Part shown: positions 20,701-29,597 of the stretch, piece after piece
How the letters are laid out: the number at the start of each line of letters is the position of its first letter
How positions within the stretch are numbered: the first letter of the stretch is position 1
NCBI RefSeq assembly: GCF_020731355.1
Contig: NZ_JAJFZK010000006.1
Span: 62,001-126,000 of the forward strand
Reading direction: 5' to 3'
Source: Bacillus sp. REN16
GTDB taxonomy: Bacteria > Bacillota > Bacilli > Bacillales > Bacillaceae_L
Length of the DNA: 64,000 nucleotides
The notes under the pieces: model-generated
Seen by the model: only the letters and a program-made list of their open reading frames with translations
What the model was told of the DNA's origin: nothing
Database searches by the model: none
Translations under genes and position numbers: made by a program

Positions 20701-21537
20701 TTTAATGCCAAACAACAGGATAAAATTCTCGATTATATTGATAAATTGGCAGAGGAAGATGAGGAATTTAATACCATATATCACCAAGTCATGAGGAAGG
20801 ATTTGGATGAACAAATTTTTGTGAAGAATATAGAAAATGTGCAAGGTGATGAGCGGGATATCATCGTCTTTTCGGTGGGCTATGCGAAAGCTGAAAATGG
20901 AAGAGTATACAATCGATTTGGTCCTCTTGGCCAACAGGGTGGAGAAAACAGACTGAATGTTGCAGTTACCCGCTCAAAAGAATCTATCTACGTTGTCTCT
21001 AGTATTGAACCAAATGAGCTGGATGTATCGAAAACCAAAAACGTCGGACCAAAGTTTTTCAAAAGATATTTAGAGTATGCGCAAGCGGTTTCAAGTCTAC
21101 AAAAAGAAAGAATCGGTACAGTCCTTTCAGAGCTGAATGAAGAAATGAATACAAAGCGCCAGGAAAAGGCACTTCATTTTGATTCGCCATTTGAAACACA
21201 AGTGTATGAACAATTAACCGATATGGGCTATAAAGTAGACACACAAGTGGGAATGTCTAATTATCGAATCGACCTTGCCATCGTCCATCCTAAAAATGAA
21301 TCAAGATATATACTTGGGATTGAATGTGATGGCGCCATGTACCATAGTTCTCCGTCCGCTAAAGAAAGAGATGTGTATCGACAAAAATTTCTGGAAAGCA
21401 AAGGCTGGACCATCCACCGTATTTGGAGCAGAAACTGGTGGAAGGACCCAAGTGCAGAGTTGGAAAATGTCGATCAATTGATAAGAAAGATTTTAGAGAT
21501 AGAGAAAAATTTGGTGAAAGTAAAGCAGATGATGTAA
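17758..21537 (+). CDS. DUF4011-type SF1 helicase with C-terminal Vsr/DUF559-like nuclease domain
   Basis: 1259 residues from a TTG start with AGGTGATC upstream. The N-terminus (LKDRLNDISRRNRSIRMLK, residues 8-26) is the DUF4011 signature. Walker A GPPGTGKSQ is near residue 322, a long coiled insertion follows (about 370-780), then Walker B LVIFDEASQL (about 826), GDEKQLPPS, LQWHYRSKSEELINFSN, VQGDERDIIVFSVGYA and LNVAVTRSKESIYVVSS, the full set of superfamily 1 helicase motifs. The last ~110 residues (from about 1145) read as a restriction-endonuclease-like fold: a DLAIV strand near residue 1175, LGIECDGAMYHSS, and a final RIWSRNWWKDP. As I recall, single-gene DUF4011-helicase-Vsr proteins have been reported as antiphage systems (Hhe). 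Single gene. Confidence 0.85.
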   Translation: MKEKLTVLKDRLNDISRRNRSIRMLKVYNKWNFDVSEVAKINKNPQDILDAIIKNSRNVELIKQNVRDEESLNLSGKLTTLFRNLKAIEDETGLYDLYIGYPFISGAMLDGTYIRAPLFLHSVKLERMKELGTKWVLHPMEDSEPMLNRPLFLAMQKMSNLYVPDEMYDEAVAQSTEMDFLSWLTWLKKYNININWSNSQELESFKNLTTDLIPHFKKGEFQLDNYAILGHFPQGNSAILNDYEAFLQHLEEGTTDFGLAGELMKVGEQDSDFTTDNLGTGEMTAEAPPKKEKEKFFVLDTDASQEEIIHSIEHSQGIVVHGPPGTGKSQVIVNIIANAIADEKRVLLVCQKRAALDVVYQRLDSLGLSPSVSLLHDEKTDRTGLYRKLHNRLVKDEYVQEIELEYGQLSQKIEKYEDELNAIAEGLYETQLHGYRAYDLYGLGKPVNQQEVILNLTSVINDLNKNNLDDVLTTIFSYGNYYSRFGQENYPLKDRKSFAKLEIKDRLTIVEILKKVIEKAEKSISYLEHFEQDEITPEYSWEVGGKLEKIYEDLNPQEKKTLQKLRLWWWTSFTGKTIVEELIEGDKFKGLSSTEWPKLRESLRILYDLSHVSTDMTNEMKQLTPYFIEEKLQKYKDQISKGDIPLPEFQKQQEYVIQDFDDLRNMDRTYDESMAYIKSLIDELKDKSKGNIHRELAKQWVEYTKQSTYIYWIDEIERKHPELTKIGTESFQRLRTRFKELLEEKKELSAKVLQNRLIKALAEVKEQHSKAIKDLIYQTGKKRQIWPVRKLVNKYALEGLLDVLPVWLVSPETASAIFPLGKDLFDLVIFDEASQLTVENGIPSVYRASKVIIAGDEKQLPPSNMFKGSIQIDEDDVDEDDLVVSESLLNLAKRVFPSKMLQWHYRSKSEELINFSNHAYYNGNIQIAPNVEHLKSPAAIQWRKVDGRWINQCNEVEAKEVVLLLKELLQKDSTKSIGIITFNAKQQDKILDYIDKLAEEDEEFNTIYHQVMRKDLDEQIFVKNIENVQGDERDIIVFSVGYAKAENGRVYNRFGPLGQQGGENRLNVAVTRSKESIYVVSSIEPNELDVSKTKNVGPKFFKRYLEYAQAVSSLQKERIGTVLSELNEEMNTKRQEKALHFDSPFETQVYEQLTDMGYKVDTQVGMSNYRIDLAIVHPKNESRYILGIECDGAMYHSSPSAKERDVYRQKFLESKGWTIHRIWSRNWWKDPSAELENVDQLIRKILEIEKNLVKVKQMM

Positions 21538-21564
21538 TAGGTGAGTCATGCGCAAAATTTCGAA

Positions 21565-21597
21565 CACTCACAAATGTAATTTTGTGAGTGCTTTTAT
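21565..21597 (+). terminator. Terminator after helicase gene
   Basis: Perfect 10-bp stem CACTCACAAA/TTTGTGAGTG with a 6-base loop, then a T-rich tail. Confidence 0.85.
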
Positions 21598-21770
21598 TAA
21601 TGTTGGTTACTGTTATTTCAAAAGGTTGACGAATACTCTATAAATATAGTATTACTTAATTGAAGGATTATTGAAAGCGATTTCTAACTCTCATATACAT
21701 ACATCTTCTATTAATCCGAATGACTTATTTTCAGTTCAGTAAAAATGTTTTGAAATTGGGGGAAGTAAAC

Positions 21771-22745
21771 ATGTCAAACATTCCAACTATCCTGAAATCA
21801 TTAAGGATACCTGTTATCGGATCACCTATGTTCATTATCAGTAATCCAAAGCTTGTGATTGAACAATGTAAGGCAGGGATTGTGGGCTCGATGCCCGCGC
21901 TAAATGCCAGGCCAGCTTCACAACTGGATGAATGGTTAGCCGAGATAACGGAGACCCTAGCCGATTACAATGCGAAAAATCCTGATCGTCCTGCAGCACC
22001 ATTTGCTATTAACCAAATCGTACATAAGTCAAATGATCGACTTGAACATGATATGGAACTTTGTATAAAGTACAAAGTTCCGATTATTATCACTTCACTA
22101 GGGGCACGTGAAGAGGTTAATGTAGCTGCCCATAGCTATGGGGGGATTGTGTTACACGACGTCATCAATAATAAATTTGCCCACAAGGCAATAGATAAAG
22201 GAGCAGATGGTTTAATTGCGGTTGCTTCAGGTGCAGGAGGACATGCAGGAAGTAAGAGTCCTTTTGCTTTAGTACAGGAAATTCGTCAGTGGTTTGATGG
22301 CCCATTAGCGTTAGCGGGTTCAATAGCAAATGGAAAGTCAATATTGGCAGCTCAGGCGATGGGAGCAGACTTTGCCTATATCGGCACGCCATTTATTGCT
22401 ACATATGAATCACGAGCAGCGGAAGAATACAAGCAGGCTATCGTTGAAGGTACGTCTGATGATGTTGTATATAGCAATCTATTTACAGGTGTGCATGGGA
22501 ACTATCTGGCACCATCCATTCGTGCAGCCGGTCTGGATCCTGAAAATCTTCCTGAAAGTGACCCATCAAAAATGAATTTTGGGGGAGATGGGAAATCAAA
22601 GGCATGGAAAGATATTTGGGGAAGTGGGCAAGGAATCGGTGTTATTAACGAAGTGTCAAGCGCATCAGAATACGTTAGGAAACTTCATCAGGAATATATA
22701 GAAGCAAGAGACAGCTTATTAAAAGCTAGTCAAGTATTTTCATAG
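21771..22745 (+). CDS. Nitronate monooxygenase (2-nitropropane dioxygenase family)
   Basis: 324 residues from the ATG at 21771, preceded by GGGGGAAG; an ATG 51 bases upstream lacks a ribosome site. This FMN TIM-barrel carries the family features: IPVIGSPMFIISNPKLV at the N-terminus, GADGLIAVASGAGGHAG for the FMN phosphate site, and ALAGSIANGKSILAAQAMGADFAYIGTPF near the C-terminal half. It oxidises alkyl nitronates and probably protects against propionate-3-nitronate type toxins. Single gene with a terminator. Confidence 0.92.
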   Translation: MSNIPTILKSLRIPVIGSPMFIISNPKLVIEQCKAGIVGSMPALNARPASQLDEWLAEITETLADYNAKNPDRPAAPFAINQIVHKSNDRLEHDMELCIKYKVPIIITSLGAREEVNVAAHSYGGIVLHDVINNKFAHKAIDKGADGLIAVASGAGGHAGSKSPFALVQEIRQWFDGPLALAGSIANGKSILAAQAMGADFAYIGTPFIATYESRAAEEYKQAIVEGTSDDVVYSNLFTGVHGNYLAPSIRAAGLDPENLPESDPSKMNFGGDGKSKAWKDIWGSGQGIGVINEVSSASEYVRKLHQEYIEARDSLLKASQVFS

Positions 22746-22807
22746 AAACTAAAATTATGCTTCTTGATTCTCAATTAATTTTCATCTAAAATGAATAACC
22801 CAAGGAA

Positions 22808-22845
22808 GGCCTGAGTCTATCTAAATAGATTCAGGTCTTTATTTT
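22808..22845 (+). terminator. Terminator after nitronate monooxygenase gene
   Basis: Stem CCTGAGTCTA/TAGATTCAGG with one wobble pair, then a T-rich tail. Confidence 0.8.
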
Positions 22846-22998
22846 GTAAGTTGGAAATGTATCCCATACTATAATTGCCACCTATTGATATTAAATAACC
22901 ATATAGGAAAAAAGTAGCATTTATTTTTTAAAAAAATTAGACTATTCTTAAAATGTATCGAATACTCATTTTCTAGTAGTCTTTTTTTTACTATTAAA

Positions 22999-23021
22999 AA
23001 TACAGGATATATACCTGTATT
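22999..23021. promoter_or_regulatory. Operator 1 of the carbohydrate regulon
   Basis: Perfect arms AATACAGG (22999-23006) and CCTGTATT (23014-23021) with a 7-base spacer ATATATA. It lies just after a possible -10 (TACTAT, 22989-22994) and 50 bases before the secreted propeller gene. The geometry is the same as three other sites in the locus. Confidence 0.65.
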
Positions 23022-23071
23022 GGAGGGAGTGAAGGTTTGCGATTTATTAATTAAATAAGGAGGATGAAGCA

Positions 23072-26000
23072 ATGCAAATCAATTGGGGAATCATGAAAAA
23101 AAGATTAGCAATATTTGCCTGTATGTTAATGCTTCTAAGCGTCACACTTCCAAGTACCTATTTTGCTGCTGAGATAAAATCATCTGAAAAAATTTTGGAA
23201 ATAGATAATTTTGATTTTGAGGAACCGGCATCAGAAGAAGGGAATATCCCTGAATGGACACAAATTTTTGGCACGGATGGGATTTTGGTAGATAATACGA
23301 AATCTTTTAGTGGAGAAAACAGCCTAAGATTAGAAGATGCTAGTTCTTCTGGAAATGTTGGGATCATTAGTAAATCTGTTTCTGCAAGCCCTGGTAAGGA
23401 ATATAGAGTATCAGCGAAAACTTTGTCTGAAACTTCTGGAAATGCGGAAATCTATTTGAGGTTTTTTGATGGTAATGGAAAGTATATTACAAGTTATAAC
23501 GAGGTTAAAAAGGGTCCAACACTAACTTGGGAGGACATTACATTAACCGCTGTTGCACCTGATAATACAGCTGAAGTCGCTGTTCTATTTTACTCAGGAA
23601 AAGGAAATGTCGGTACTTATTATTTTGATAGTGTGCAGCTCATTGAAAGCGAAGTGGAGCCCACACAACCTGAAATAACAGACTTCCCAGTAGTCAATGG
23701 CGGTTTTGAAGATTATCTAGTTGACGGTGCAATTCCGGGTTGGTCTAAGGATGGCTCATCGAATAGTGATAATTTTGGTGTGACTGATGAGAAGTCGTTC
23801 AAGGGTTCAAAAAGCCTAATAATCGAAAATGAACCTGATAAGTATATGCTTGTTCGCAGTGATTTTATTGAGATCAATCCTAGTGATACATACACTGCGA
23901 TTGCTGATGTATTCCTTGAATACGGCTCTGTTGATATGTATGTTCGATTCTATGATGAAAATGGGAAGTACACTGGAGACTTCGAGTGGAATAAATTAAC
24001 TAGCCCAACAAATGAATGGACAAAAAATATGGTAACAGCGACAGCACCTGAAAATGCAACAAAATTAGCGATTTTATTTGCTGGAAGTAATTCAAAAACA
24101 TATAAACACTATGTTGATGAGGTTCAGGTAGTGAAAGGTATCGTTGAACTTCCGGAGGAGGAAATCGTGAATCCAATCGAAGAAGTAGGTATGGATTTAG
24201 GAGTGCAAGTTTCAAAAACAACCGTTATGCTAGGTGATATTGGCAAGGATGCTAATGGTCGCGATGTTCTTTATACAGTTGTAGCGGGAGCACCTTCTAA
24301 ACTTGCAATTGTCGATATTGAAACAGAAAAACTTGTGAATAGTTATCCATTGGAAGATACATCTGGTGCATGGGCCGTAACAGTTGCTGCTGATGGAACT
24401 GTTTATCTTGGTGCATACAATAAGGGATATTTGTACCGCTATTTCCCAAAAACTGACACATTAGAAAATCTTGGTTATCCTGTGGTATCAACAGATCCTG
24501 TATTATATCCAATCGATATTGCTAGTAACGGAAAAATCTACGGTGGTACCTATGGCTCAGGAAGTGTATATCAGTACGATCCGGATACTAAAGAATTTAC
24601 AAGCTTTGGCACAATGGTCCAAGGACAACAATGGGTGAGAAGTGTTGCATATGATGAATCAACAAATAAAGTATATGCAGGAATTGGTAGTGTTGCTCAT
24701 CTAATTGAATACGATATAAATACAGGAAAGAAGAACAATATTTTACCTGAGCAGTTTTCCGATATTATTTCGGTGTATGATCTTGATTTAGTTGATGGAA
24801 AGCTATTTGCTCAAAAAGAATCAAGCTATGAGATGTTTGTGTTAGATACTAAGACTAAAGAAGTAATTAAAGCAACGAATGGAGATACGGGAGAAGTGGT
24901 TGAAAATATTCCTGAATCTTCTAGGGGTGTATCAGCTAAATCACCAATCGCAAATAAAATTTATTTTACACATTACGGAATTCTTTACGAGTATGATTTA
25001 GACTCAAATACATTTAAATCATTAAATGTAGATATTCAAGGAAGTGCGATTAGTTATGAATTTCTACAATTAAATGAAGAAGGCTTCCCTGGCTATTCAC
25101 TTGTTGGCTTGTCGGGAAACGGAGGAAAACTTTATAAGTATAATTTAGAAACAGGTAAATTAAAATTGGTAGATTTAGAGCTTCCAGCAGAGCCAGTGCT
25201 TATTCATGAATTAGCAAAAGGTCCGGATGGGAAAATTTACAGTACTGGTTACTTACCGGGGAATATGGGCGTCTATTTGCCATCTTCTGATAAAAATATT
25301 CGTCTTGATGGAATTGGTCAGGGTGAAGGAATGGCAAGTTTAAATGGAAATCTGTATTTGGGTGTGTATCCTAATGCCCGTATTTATGAATATGATTTAA
25401 GTTCACCTTGGAATAGAACCGATTCAAACAAACTAAATCCAGATACTTTATTCAGTTTGGAAACAAACACGAAGATTGAAGGATATACACCTCAGGATCG
25501 GCCTTTTGCTATGTTAGGTGTTGAGGACTATAATAAGCTCTTTATTGGAACAGTTCCCAAAAATGGACATTTAGGTGGAGCTTTTGCAATTTATGATGTT
25601 GTGGAAAAGGGTGATCCAAAAGTTTACTGGAATATCATGCCGGATCAAAGTATCGTTTCACTAACCTATAAGGATGGAAAGGTGTACGGTGGAACTACGG
25701 TCGCAGGTGGACAAGGATCTGAACCTACGACAACTGAAGCGAAACTGTTCATTTGGGACATTGAAAGTGGAGAAAAAACATTTGAAACTGTTCCGGTACC
25801 AAACAGACAGGCGATTACAGCATTAACGATTGGTCACGATGGAAATGTGTGGGGGATGGCAAATGGTACCATCTTTACATTTGACCCGGAGACAAAAGAA
25901 GTAATTTATTCTAAGGATATCTATCCAGAAGCTGCGAATCGATGGAGAGAAGCCCAATTAGAAATTGGTACAGATGGAAATATTTACGGCATTGCAGCAG

Positions 26001-26443
26001 GGAAATTTTTTAAATTCGACGTAACATCAAAAGAAGTTTCATTGCTTGCTAGTAAAGTAGAACATATGACTCAAGATGATTTTGGAGCATTCTATATATC
26101 AAATGGAAATCACCTATATAAGTATTCAGACGAAAAGTTACTTGTTGATCTAACAGGGGCTACTATTACTGTTAAAGAAACGAAAATAACAGCTGGCGAA
26201 AGGATCCCATTAAATATTCATGCCCAGCTAGAGAATCAAAGAAGTACTTTTGAATTATCAGGTGCAAAAGTTGAATATGAAATTAGTAATGAAAAAATTA
26301 TCTCTGTCGAAAACGGCGAGATCACAGCTTTAAAAAGTGGTGCATCCAAAATTACAGCTACAATCACTTTGAATGGAAAAGTTGTTAAAACCAACACAAT
26401 TAAAATACAAGTTAATAATAAATATGGAGAAAGCGGTAAATAA
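23072..26443 (+). CDS. Large secreted beta-propeller protein with two carbohydrate-binding-like modules
   Basis: 1123 residues; ATG at 23072 with AAGGAGG upstream. A signal peptide (about residues 8-32, ending near FAAE) implies export. Two jelly-roll modules resembling CBM4/9-type carbohydrate-binding domains follow (about 45-190 and 206-360; each has a SLRLED/SLIIEN turn and YYFDSVQL/HYVDEVQV end). Residues ~385-1010 are a beta-propeller of PQQ/YncE-like blades (repeated YEYD, KLYKYN, DGKIY, GNVWGM motifs). An Ig-like/BIG2 domain closes the protein (~1020-1120). No glycosidase signature is visible. It could be a binding protein or a propeller-fold polysaccharide lyase. It has its own operator and terminator. 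Confidence 0.75.
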   Translation: MQINWGIMKKRLAIFACMLMLLSVTLPSTYFAAEIKSSEKILEIDNFDFEEPASEEGNIPEWTQIFGTDGILVDNTKSFSGENSLRLEDASSSGNVGIISKSVSASPGKEYRVSAKTLSETSGNAEIYLRFFDGNGKYITSYNEVKKGPTLTWEDITLTAVAPDNTAEVAVLFYSGKGNVGTYYFDSVQLIESEVEPTQPEITDFPVVNGGFEDYLVDGAIPGWSKDGSSNSDNFGVTDEKSFKGSKSLIIENEPDKYMLVRSDFIEINPSDTYTAIADVFLEYGSVDMYVRFYDENGKYTGDFEWNKLTSPTNEWTKNMVTATAPENATKLAILFAGSNSKTYKHYVDEVQVVKGIVELPEEEIVNPIEEVGMDLGVQVSKTTVMLGDIGKDANGRDVLYTVVAGAPSKLAIVDIETEKLVNSYPLEDTSGAWAVTVAADGTVYLGAYNKGYLYRYFPKTDTLENLGYPVVSTDPVLYPIDIASNGKIYGGTYGSGSVYQYDPDTKEFTSFGTMVQGQQWVRSVAYDESTNKVYAGIGSVAHLIEYDINTGKKNNILPEQFSDIISVYDLDLVDGKLFAQKESSYEMFVLDTKTKEVIKATNGDTGEVVENIPESSRGVSAKSPIANKIYFTHYGILYEYDLDSNTFKSLNVDIQGSAISYEFLQLNEEGFPGYSLVGLSGNGGKLYKYNLETGKLKLVDLELPAEPVLIHELAKGPDGKIYSTGYLPGNMGVYLPSSDKNIRLDGIGQGEGMASLNGNLYLGVYPNARIYEYDLSSPWNRTDSNKLNPDTLFSLETNTKIEGYTPQDRPFAMLGVEDYNKLFIGTVPKNGHLGGAFAIYDVVEKGDPKVYWNIMPDQSIVSLTYKDGKVYGGTTVAGGQGSEPTTTEAKLFIWDIESGEKTFETVPVPNRQAITALTIGHDGNVWGMANGTIFTFDPETKEVIYSKDIYPEAANRWREAQLEIGTDGNIYGIAAGKFFKFDVTSKEVSLLASKVEHMTQDDFGAFYISNGNHLYKYSDEKLLVDLTGATITVKETKITAGERIPLNIHAQLENQRSTFELSGAKVEYEISNEKIISVENGEITALKSGASKITATITLNGKVVKTNTIKIQVNNKYGESGK

Positions 26444-26452
26444 AAATAGCAG

Positions 26453-26493
26453 AGAACCCGGGACAAGGTATTAAACTAGTCCCGGGTTTTATT
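26453..26493 (+). terminator. Terminator after the secreted propeller gene
   Basis: 10-bp perfect stem AACCCGGGAC/GTCCCGGGTT with a T-tail. Confidence 0.9.
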
Positions 26494-26532
26494 TAAATTC
26501 ATCTAAATATTCTAAAATTTATTGAAAGAAAA

Positions 26533-26561
26533 TTGTTTTTATATTATATTAATGGTAATAG
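26533..26561 (+). promoter_or_regulatory. Promoter of the deacetylase operon
   Basis: TTGTTT (26533-26538), 17-base spacer, TAATAG (26556-26561). Operator 2 covers the expected start point. Confidence 0.5.
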
Positions 26562-26564
26562 ATA

Positions 26565-26587
26565 AATACATGTCATATACATGTTTA
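26565..26587. promoter_or_regulatory. Operator 2 of the carbohydrate regulon
   Basis: AATACATG (26565-26572), 7-base spacer TCATATA, CATGTTTA (26580-26587). The core ACATG-N7-CATGT is palindromic. It lies directly downstream of the -10. Confidence 0.65.
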
Positions 26588-26609
26588 TAAATAATGGGCG
26601 GGTGATCAT

Positions 26610-28325
26610 GTGGAAATAGCAAAAATAGGTGTTTTTATTGATGAAGCAGAAGCAAAGGAAAAATGGTCTAAAGGATTAAATAGTTTTGAATTATATATTT
26701 TGGAGATTTTTGAACATTTACGATTACCTTATCAAATCGTTTCTGATCTTACCGAAATGAATCAATTTGATATAGTTGTTATCGCTTTGCTAAACGAGAA
26801 TTCAAACTCAATATCAAAAATTGTGGATTTTGCCGAATCTGGTGGAGTTGTAATTAGCTATGGCGGATTAAATTTGTTGGCAGATTGGTTTGGCTACCGA
26901 AAAGGAAATGAAATGGAAACAGGATATGCATTTTTACATCAGGAGCTTAACCAAGAAAATCCCCTACGTTTTTTAAGAGCAGAACCCTGGGTGGAAGTAA
27001 AATCAACTTATAATGTAACCGAAAAGGGATGGTTGTCTAGAACTAATAAAGGAAAAAGCGAATTAAATATATCGGCATTACAACAATTTAGCGTTGGGAA
27101 AGGAAATATAGATCGTTGGGCAATTCCTATTCCGGAATTAATTGTTGGGTTTCAGCAAGGCAAAGAACCCGTAACAAAGGATGGCTTACCAGCTCCCGAT
27201 GGAAGCGCGAATCTTGATGAGGGTATTTTGAAAGCGGACGATGGATTTGAGCTTGATTGGGATTTAGACAGGGAATATACAAATACGGGCATCCCGTATT
27301 TTTCGATTCCATATGCAGATTTATGGAGAGAAGTCATTTTAGAACATCTTTTCACTAGAGTAATTGAAAAGCAATTAACACTTCCTTTTATTCATTACTG
27401 GCCGGGACATGTGAAACATATGGCAATGATTTCCCATGATAGTGATTTAAACGAGGACGCATCAGCAATAACCACCTTAAATGTATTAAAGCAAAATGGA
27501 ATCCAATCTACATGGTGTATGATTATGCCGGGATATGATCCTTCCATTTATGAACAATTAAAAAGGGATGGGCATGAGTTAGCATTTCATTATAATGCGT
27601 TAGAAACTGAGGACGGTATTTGGGGAGAAGATGAATTTGGTCGTCAGTTAAACATTCTCAAAGAAGCCTCAAATACAGATGAGATTATTTCAAATAAAAA
27701 TCATTACACACGCTTTGAAGGGTGGGGGGAGTTCTTTACCTGGTGTGAAAAGCATGGCATTGAGGTTGACCAATCAAGAGGACCCAGTAAAAAAGGGAAT
27801 ATCGGCTTTTTATTTGGAACATGTCATCCTTTCTTCCCGGTTGCATCTGCTGATGATGAAAATAGGTTTTATAACGTCTTGGAAATAGGATTTTTGACTC
27901 AAGATTTAAATCATCATGCGCTTGCTGATATAAGTGTCATTGATCCATTTTTGAAGATGGTAAAACGAGTAGACGGAGTTGCTCATTTCCTCTTTCATCA
28001 ATACCATATTCATAATCAAAATGCTGTTTATAAAGCAATTAATGATGTGATCAAAGAGGCTAAAAAACAAGGCTTTTCGTTTTGGACATCCAGGGGAATT
28101 AATAATTGGGAAAGACAACGCCGTAATATATCGATTGTAGGAATTGATGATAACTATAACGTAGTTACTGAATGTGATGAAAACTATAATGATGTAGTTA
28201 TCTATATTCCCATTTCAAATGCAAATTGCAAAAGTGAAAAGGTAGTGGAACGATTTGGTGTCCAATGTGTTGAGAAATTGGTTTCAAGACAGTCACTAAA
28301 TATAATCGGAAAAGAGTTGGAGTAA
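26610..28325 (+). CDS. Two-domain protein: amidotransferase-like N-terminus plus polysaccharide-deacetylase-like domain
   Basis: 571 residues from a GTG start with GGGCGGGTG ahead; no signal peptide, so cytoplasmic. Residues ~1-100 have the alternating alpha/beta pattern of a ThuA/GATase-like fold (IGVFIDEAEAK, FDIVVIAL, GGVVISYGG). Residues ~265-540 resemble a NodB/CE4 deacetylase: MISHDSDLNED in the place of the usual catalytic Asp/metal-binding Asp motif, and DGHELAFHYNALETEDG in the place of the metal His motif, with a further HFLFHQYHIHN cluster. Both motifs differ from the classic TFDDG and HSxxH, so the reaction is uncertain. First gene of a four-gene operon. Confidence 0.6.
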   Translation: MEIAKIGVFIDEAEAKEKWSKGLNSFELYILEIFEHLRLPYQIVSDLTEMNQFDIVVIALLNENSNSISKIVDFAESGGVVISYGGLNLLADWFGYRKGNEMETGYAFLHQELNQENPLRFLRAEPWVEVKSTYNVTEKGWLSRTNKGKSELNISALQQFSVGKGNIDRWAIPIPELIVGFQQGKEPVTKDGLPAPDGSANLDEGILKADDGFELDWDLDREYTNTGIPYFSIPYADLWREVILEHLFTRVIEKQLTLPFIHYWPGHVKHMAMISHDSDLNEDASAITTLNVLKQNGIQSTWCMIMPGYDPSIYEQLKRDGHELAFHYNALETEDGIWGEDEFGRQLNILKEASNTDEIISNKNHYTRFEGWGEFFTWCEKHGIEVDQSRGPSKKGNIGFLFGTCHPFFPVASADDENRFYNVLEIGFLTQDLNHHALADISVIDPFLKMVKRVDGVAHFLFHQYHIHNQNAVYKAINDVIKEAKKQGFSFWTSRGINNWERQRRNISIVGIDDNYNVVTECDENYNDVVIYIPISNANCKSEKVVERFGVQCVEKLVSRQSLNIIGKELE

Positions 28326-28326
28326 C

Positions 28327-29562
28327 TTGAATGAATTAGCTATTAATGGCGGACCGAAAGTAAAAGCTACCCCGTTTGGAACTGGAGAACGTTTTGGCTT
28401 TGAGGAAGCGAAGGAGTTGATTGAAGCATTAAATCAAAATACTCTATTTTACCATTTCGGAAACAAGGTAAAGAAATTCCTTGCTGATTTTAATGAGATG
28501 TATGGTGTGAAGTATAGTGTGGCTACTTCTTCCGGAACCGCTGCATTACATGTTGCCTTGGGTGCTGCTGGGGTGACAGTAGGTGATGAGGTCATTACAA
28601 GTCCAATTACTGATCAAGGAACAATCGTGGGAATACTTTATCAAAATGCAATTCCGGTGTTTGCTGACTTGGATCCAAACACGTATAATTTGGATCCAAA
28701 ATCAATTGAAGAAAAAATCACTTCAAAAACAAAAGCGATTATTGTTGTTCATTTAGCCGGTAATCCCTGTGATATGGATCCATTAATGGAAATTGCAAAA
28801 AAGTATAATCTTAAGGTAATTGAGGACTGTGCCCAAAGCTATTTAACAACTTATAAAGATCGCTTTGTAGGTACAATCGGGGATTATGGCTGCTTTAGTA
28901 CAAATGATTTTAAACATATTTCTACTGGAGATGGTGGTATTGTAACAGTCAATTCTAATAATCAAGAAGATTATTATAGAACCCATGCATTTGCAGATAA
29001 AAACTATCAACGATTTGATAAATCTGTTGTAAGGGAAATTGAGTATTTGGCACCTAATTATCGAATGACCGAGTTACAAGGGGCTGTTGGCATTGCTCAG
29101 TTAAAAAAATTAGAATGGATTTGCCAAACAAGAAATACGTACGGAGAGCAACTTACTAGCGGGATTAGTGGGATTGAAGGAATCAATCCAATGAAAATCA
29201 CGGAAAATGGTTGGTGTACATATTGGTTCTATATGTTCCGATTAAACGAAAGTAAGTTTTCATGTTCAAGGGCGGAATTTTCAAAGGCCTTAGAAGCTGA
29301 AGGTATTCCGAATCAGGCAGGTTATATTCCGAACGTGTTATACAAAATTCCGTTGTTTCAGAAAAAGCAGGCCTATTTGAGTAGCCAATTCCCGTTTGAG
29401 TTATCCAATCAAAATTATGAACCTGGTTCTTGCCTGGAAGCCGAAAACATTTTAAGTACTGCGATACGTATTAACATAAGTGAATTTTATACAAAAAATG
29501 ATATTGAGGAGATAATTGAAGCGGTAAGAAAGGTATCTCATTATTTTTCACGAAAATACTAG
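28327..29562 (+). CDS. DegT/DnrJ/EryC1/StrS-family PLP aminotransferase
   Basis: 411 residues from a TTG start one base after the previous stop, with GGAG overlapping that stop. It is a fold-type I PLP enzyme: SSGTAALHVAL (68-78) binds the cofactor phosphate, EDCAQS (166-171) holds the Asp that contacts the PLP ring, and STNDFKHISTGDGG places the Schiff-base lysine at residue 196. The family transaminates keto-sugars, usually nucleotide-linked, or acts on related substrates. Finding it inside a catabolic operon rather than a capsule or antibiotic cluster is unusual. It may process an amino or keto sugar released by the locus. Confidence 0.88.
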   Translation: MNELAINGGPKVKATPFGTGERFGFEEAKELIEALNQNTLFYHFGNKVKKFLADFNEMYGVKYSVATSSGTAALHVALGAAGVTVGDEVITSPITDQGTIVGILYQNAIPVFADLDPNTYNLDPKSIEEKITSKTKAIIVVHLAGNPCDMDPLMEIAKKYNLKVIEDCAQSYLTTYKDRFVGTIGDYGCFSTNDFKHISTGDGGIVTVNSNNQEDYYRTHAFADKNYQRFDKSVVREIEYLAPNYRMTELQGAVGIAQLKKLEWICQTRNTYGEQLTSGISGIEGINPMKITENGWCTYWFYMFRLNESKFSCSRAEFSKALEAEGIPNQAGYIPNVLYKIPLFQKKQAYLSSQFPFELSNQNYEPGSCLEAENILSTAIRINISEFYTKNDIEEIIEAVRKVSHYFSRKY

Positions 29563-29597
29563 ATTAGAAGTCTTATGTTTAACGTAGGAGCAGGGGG

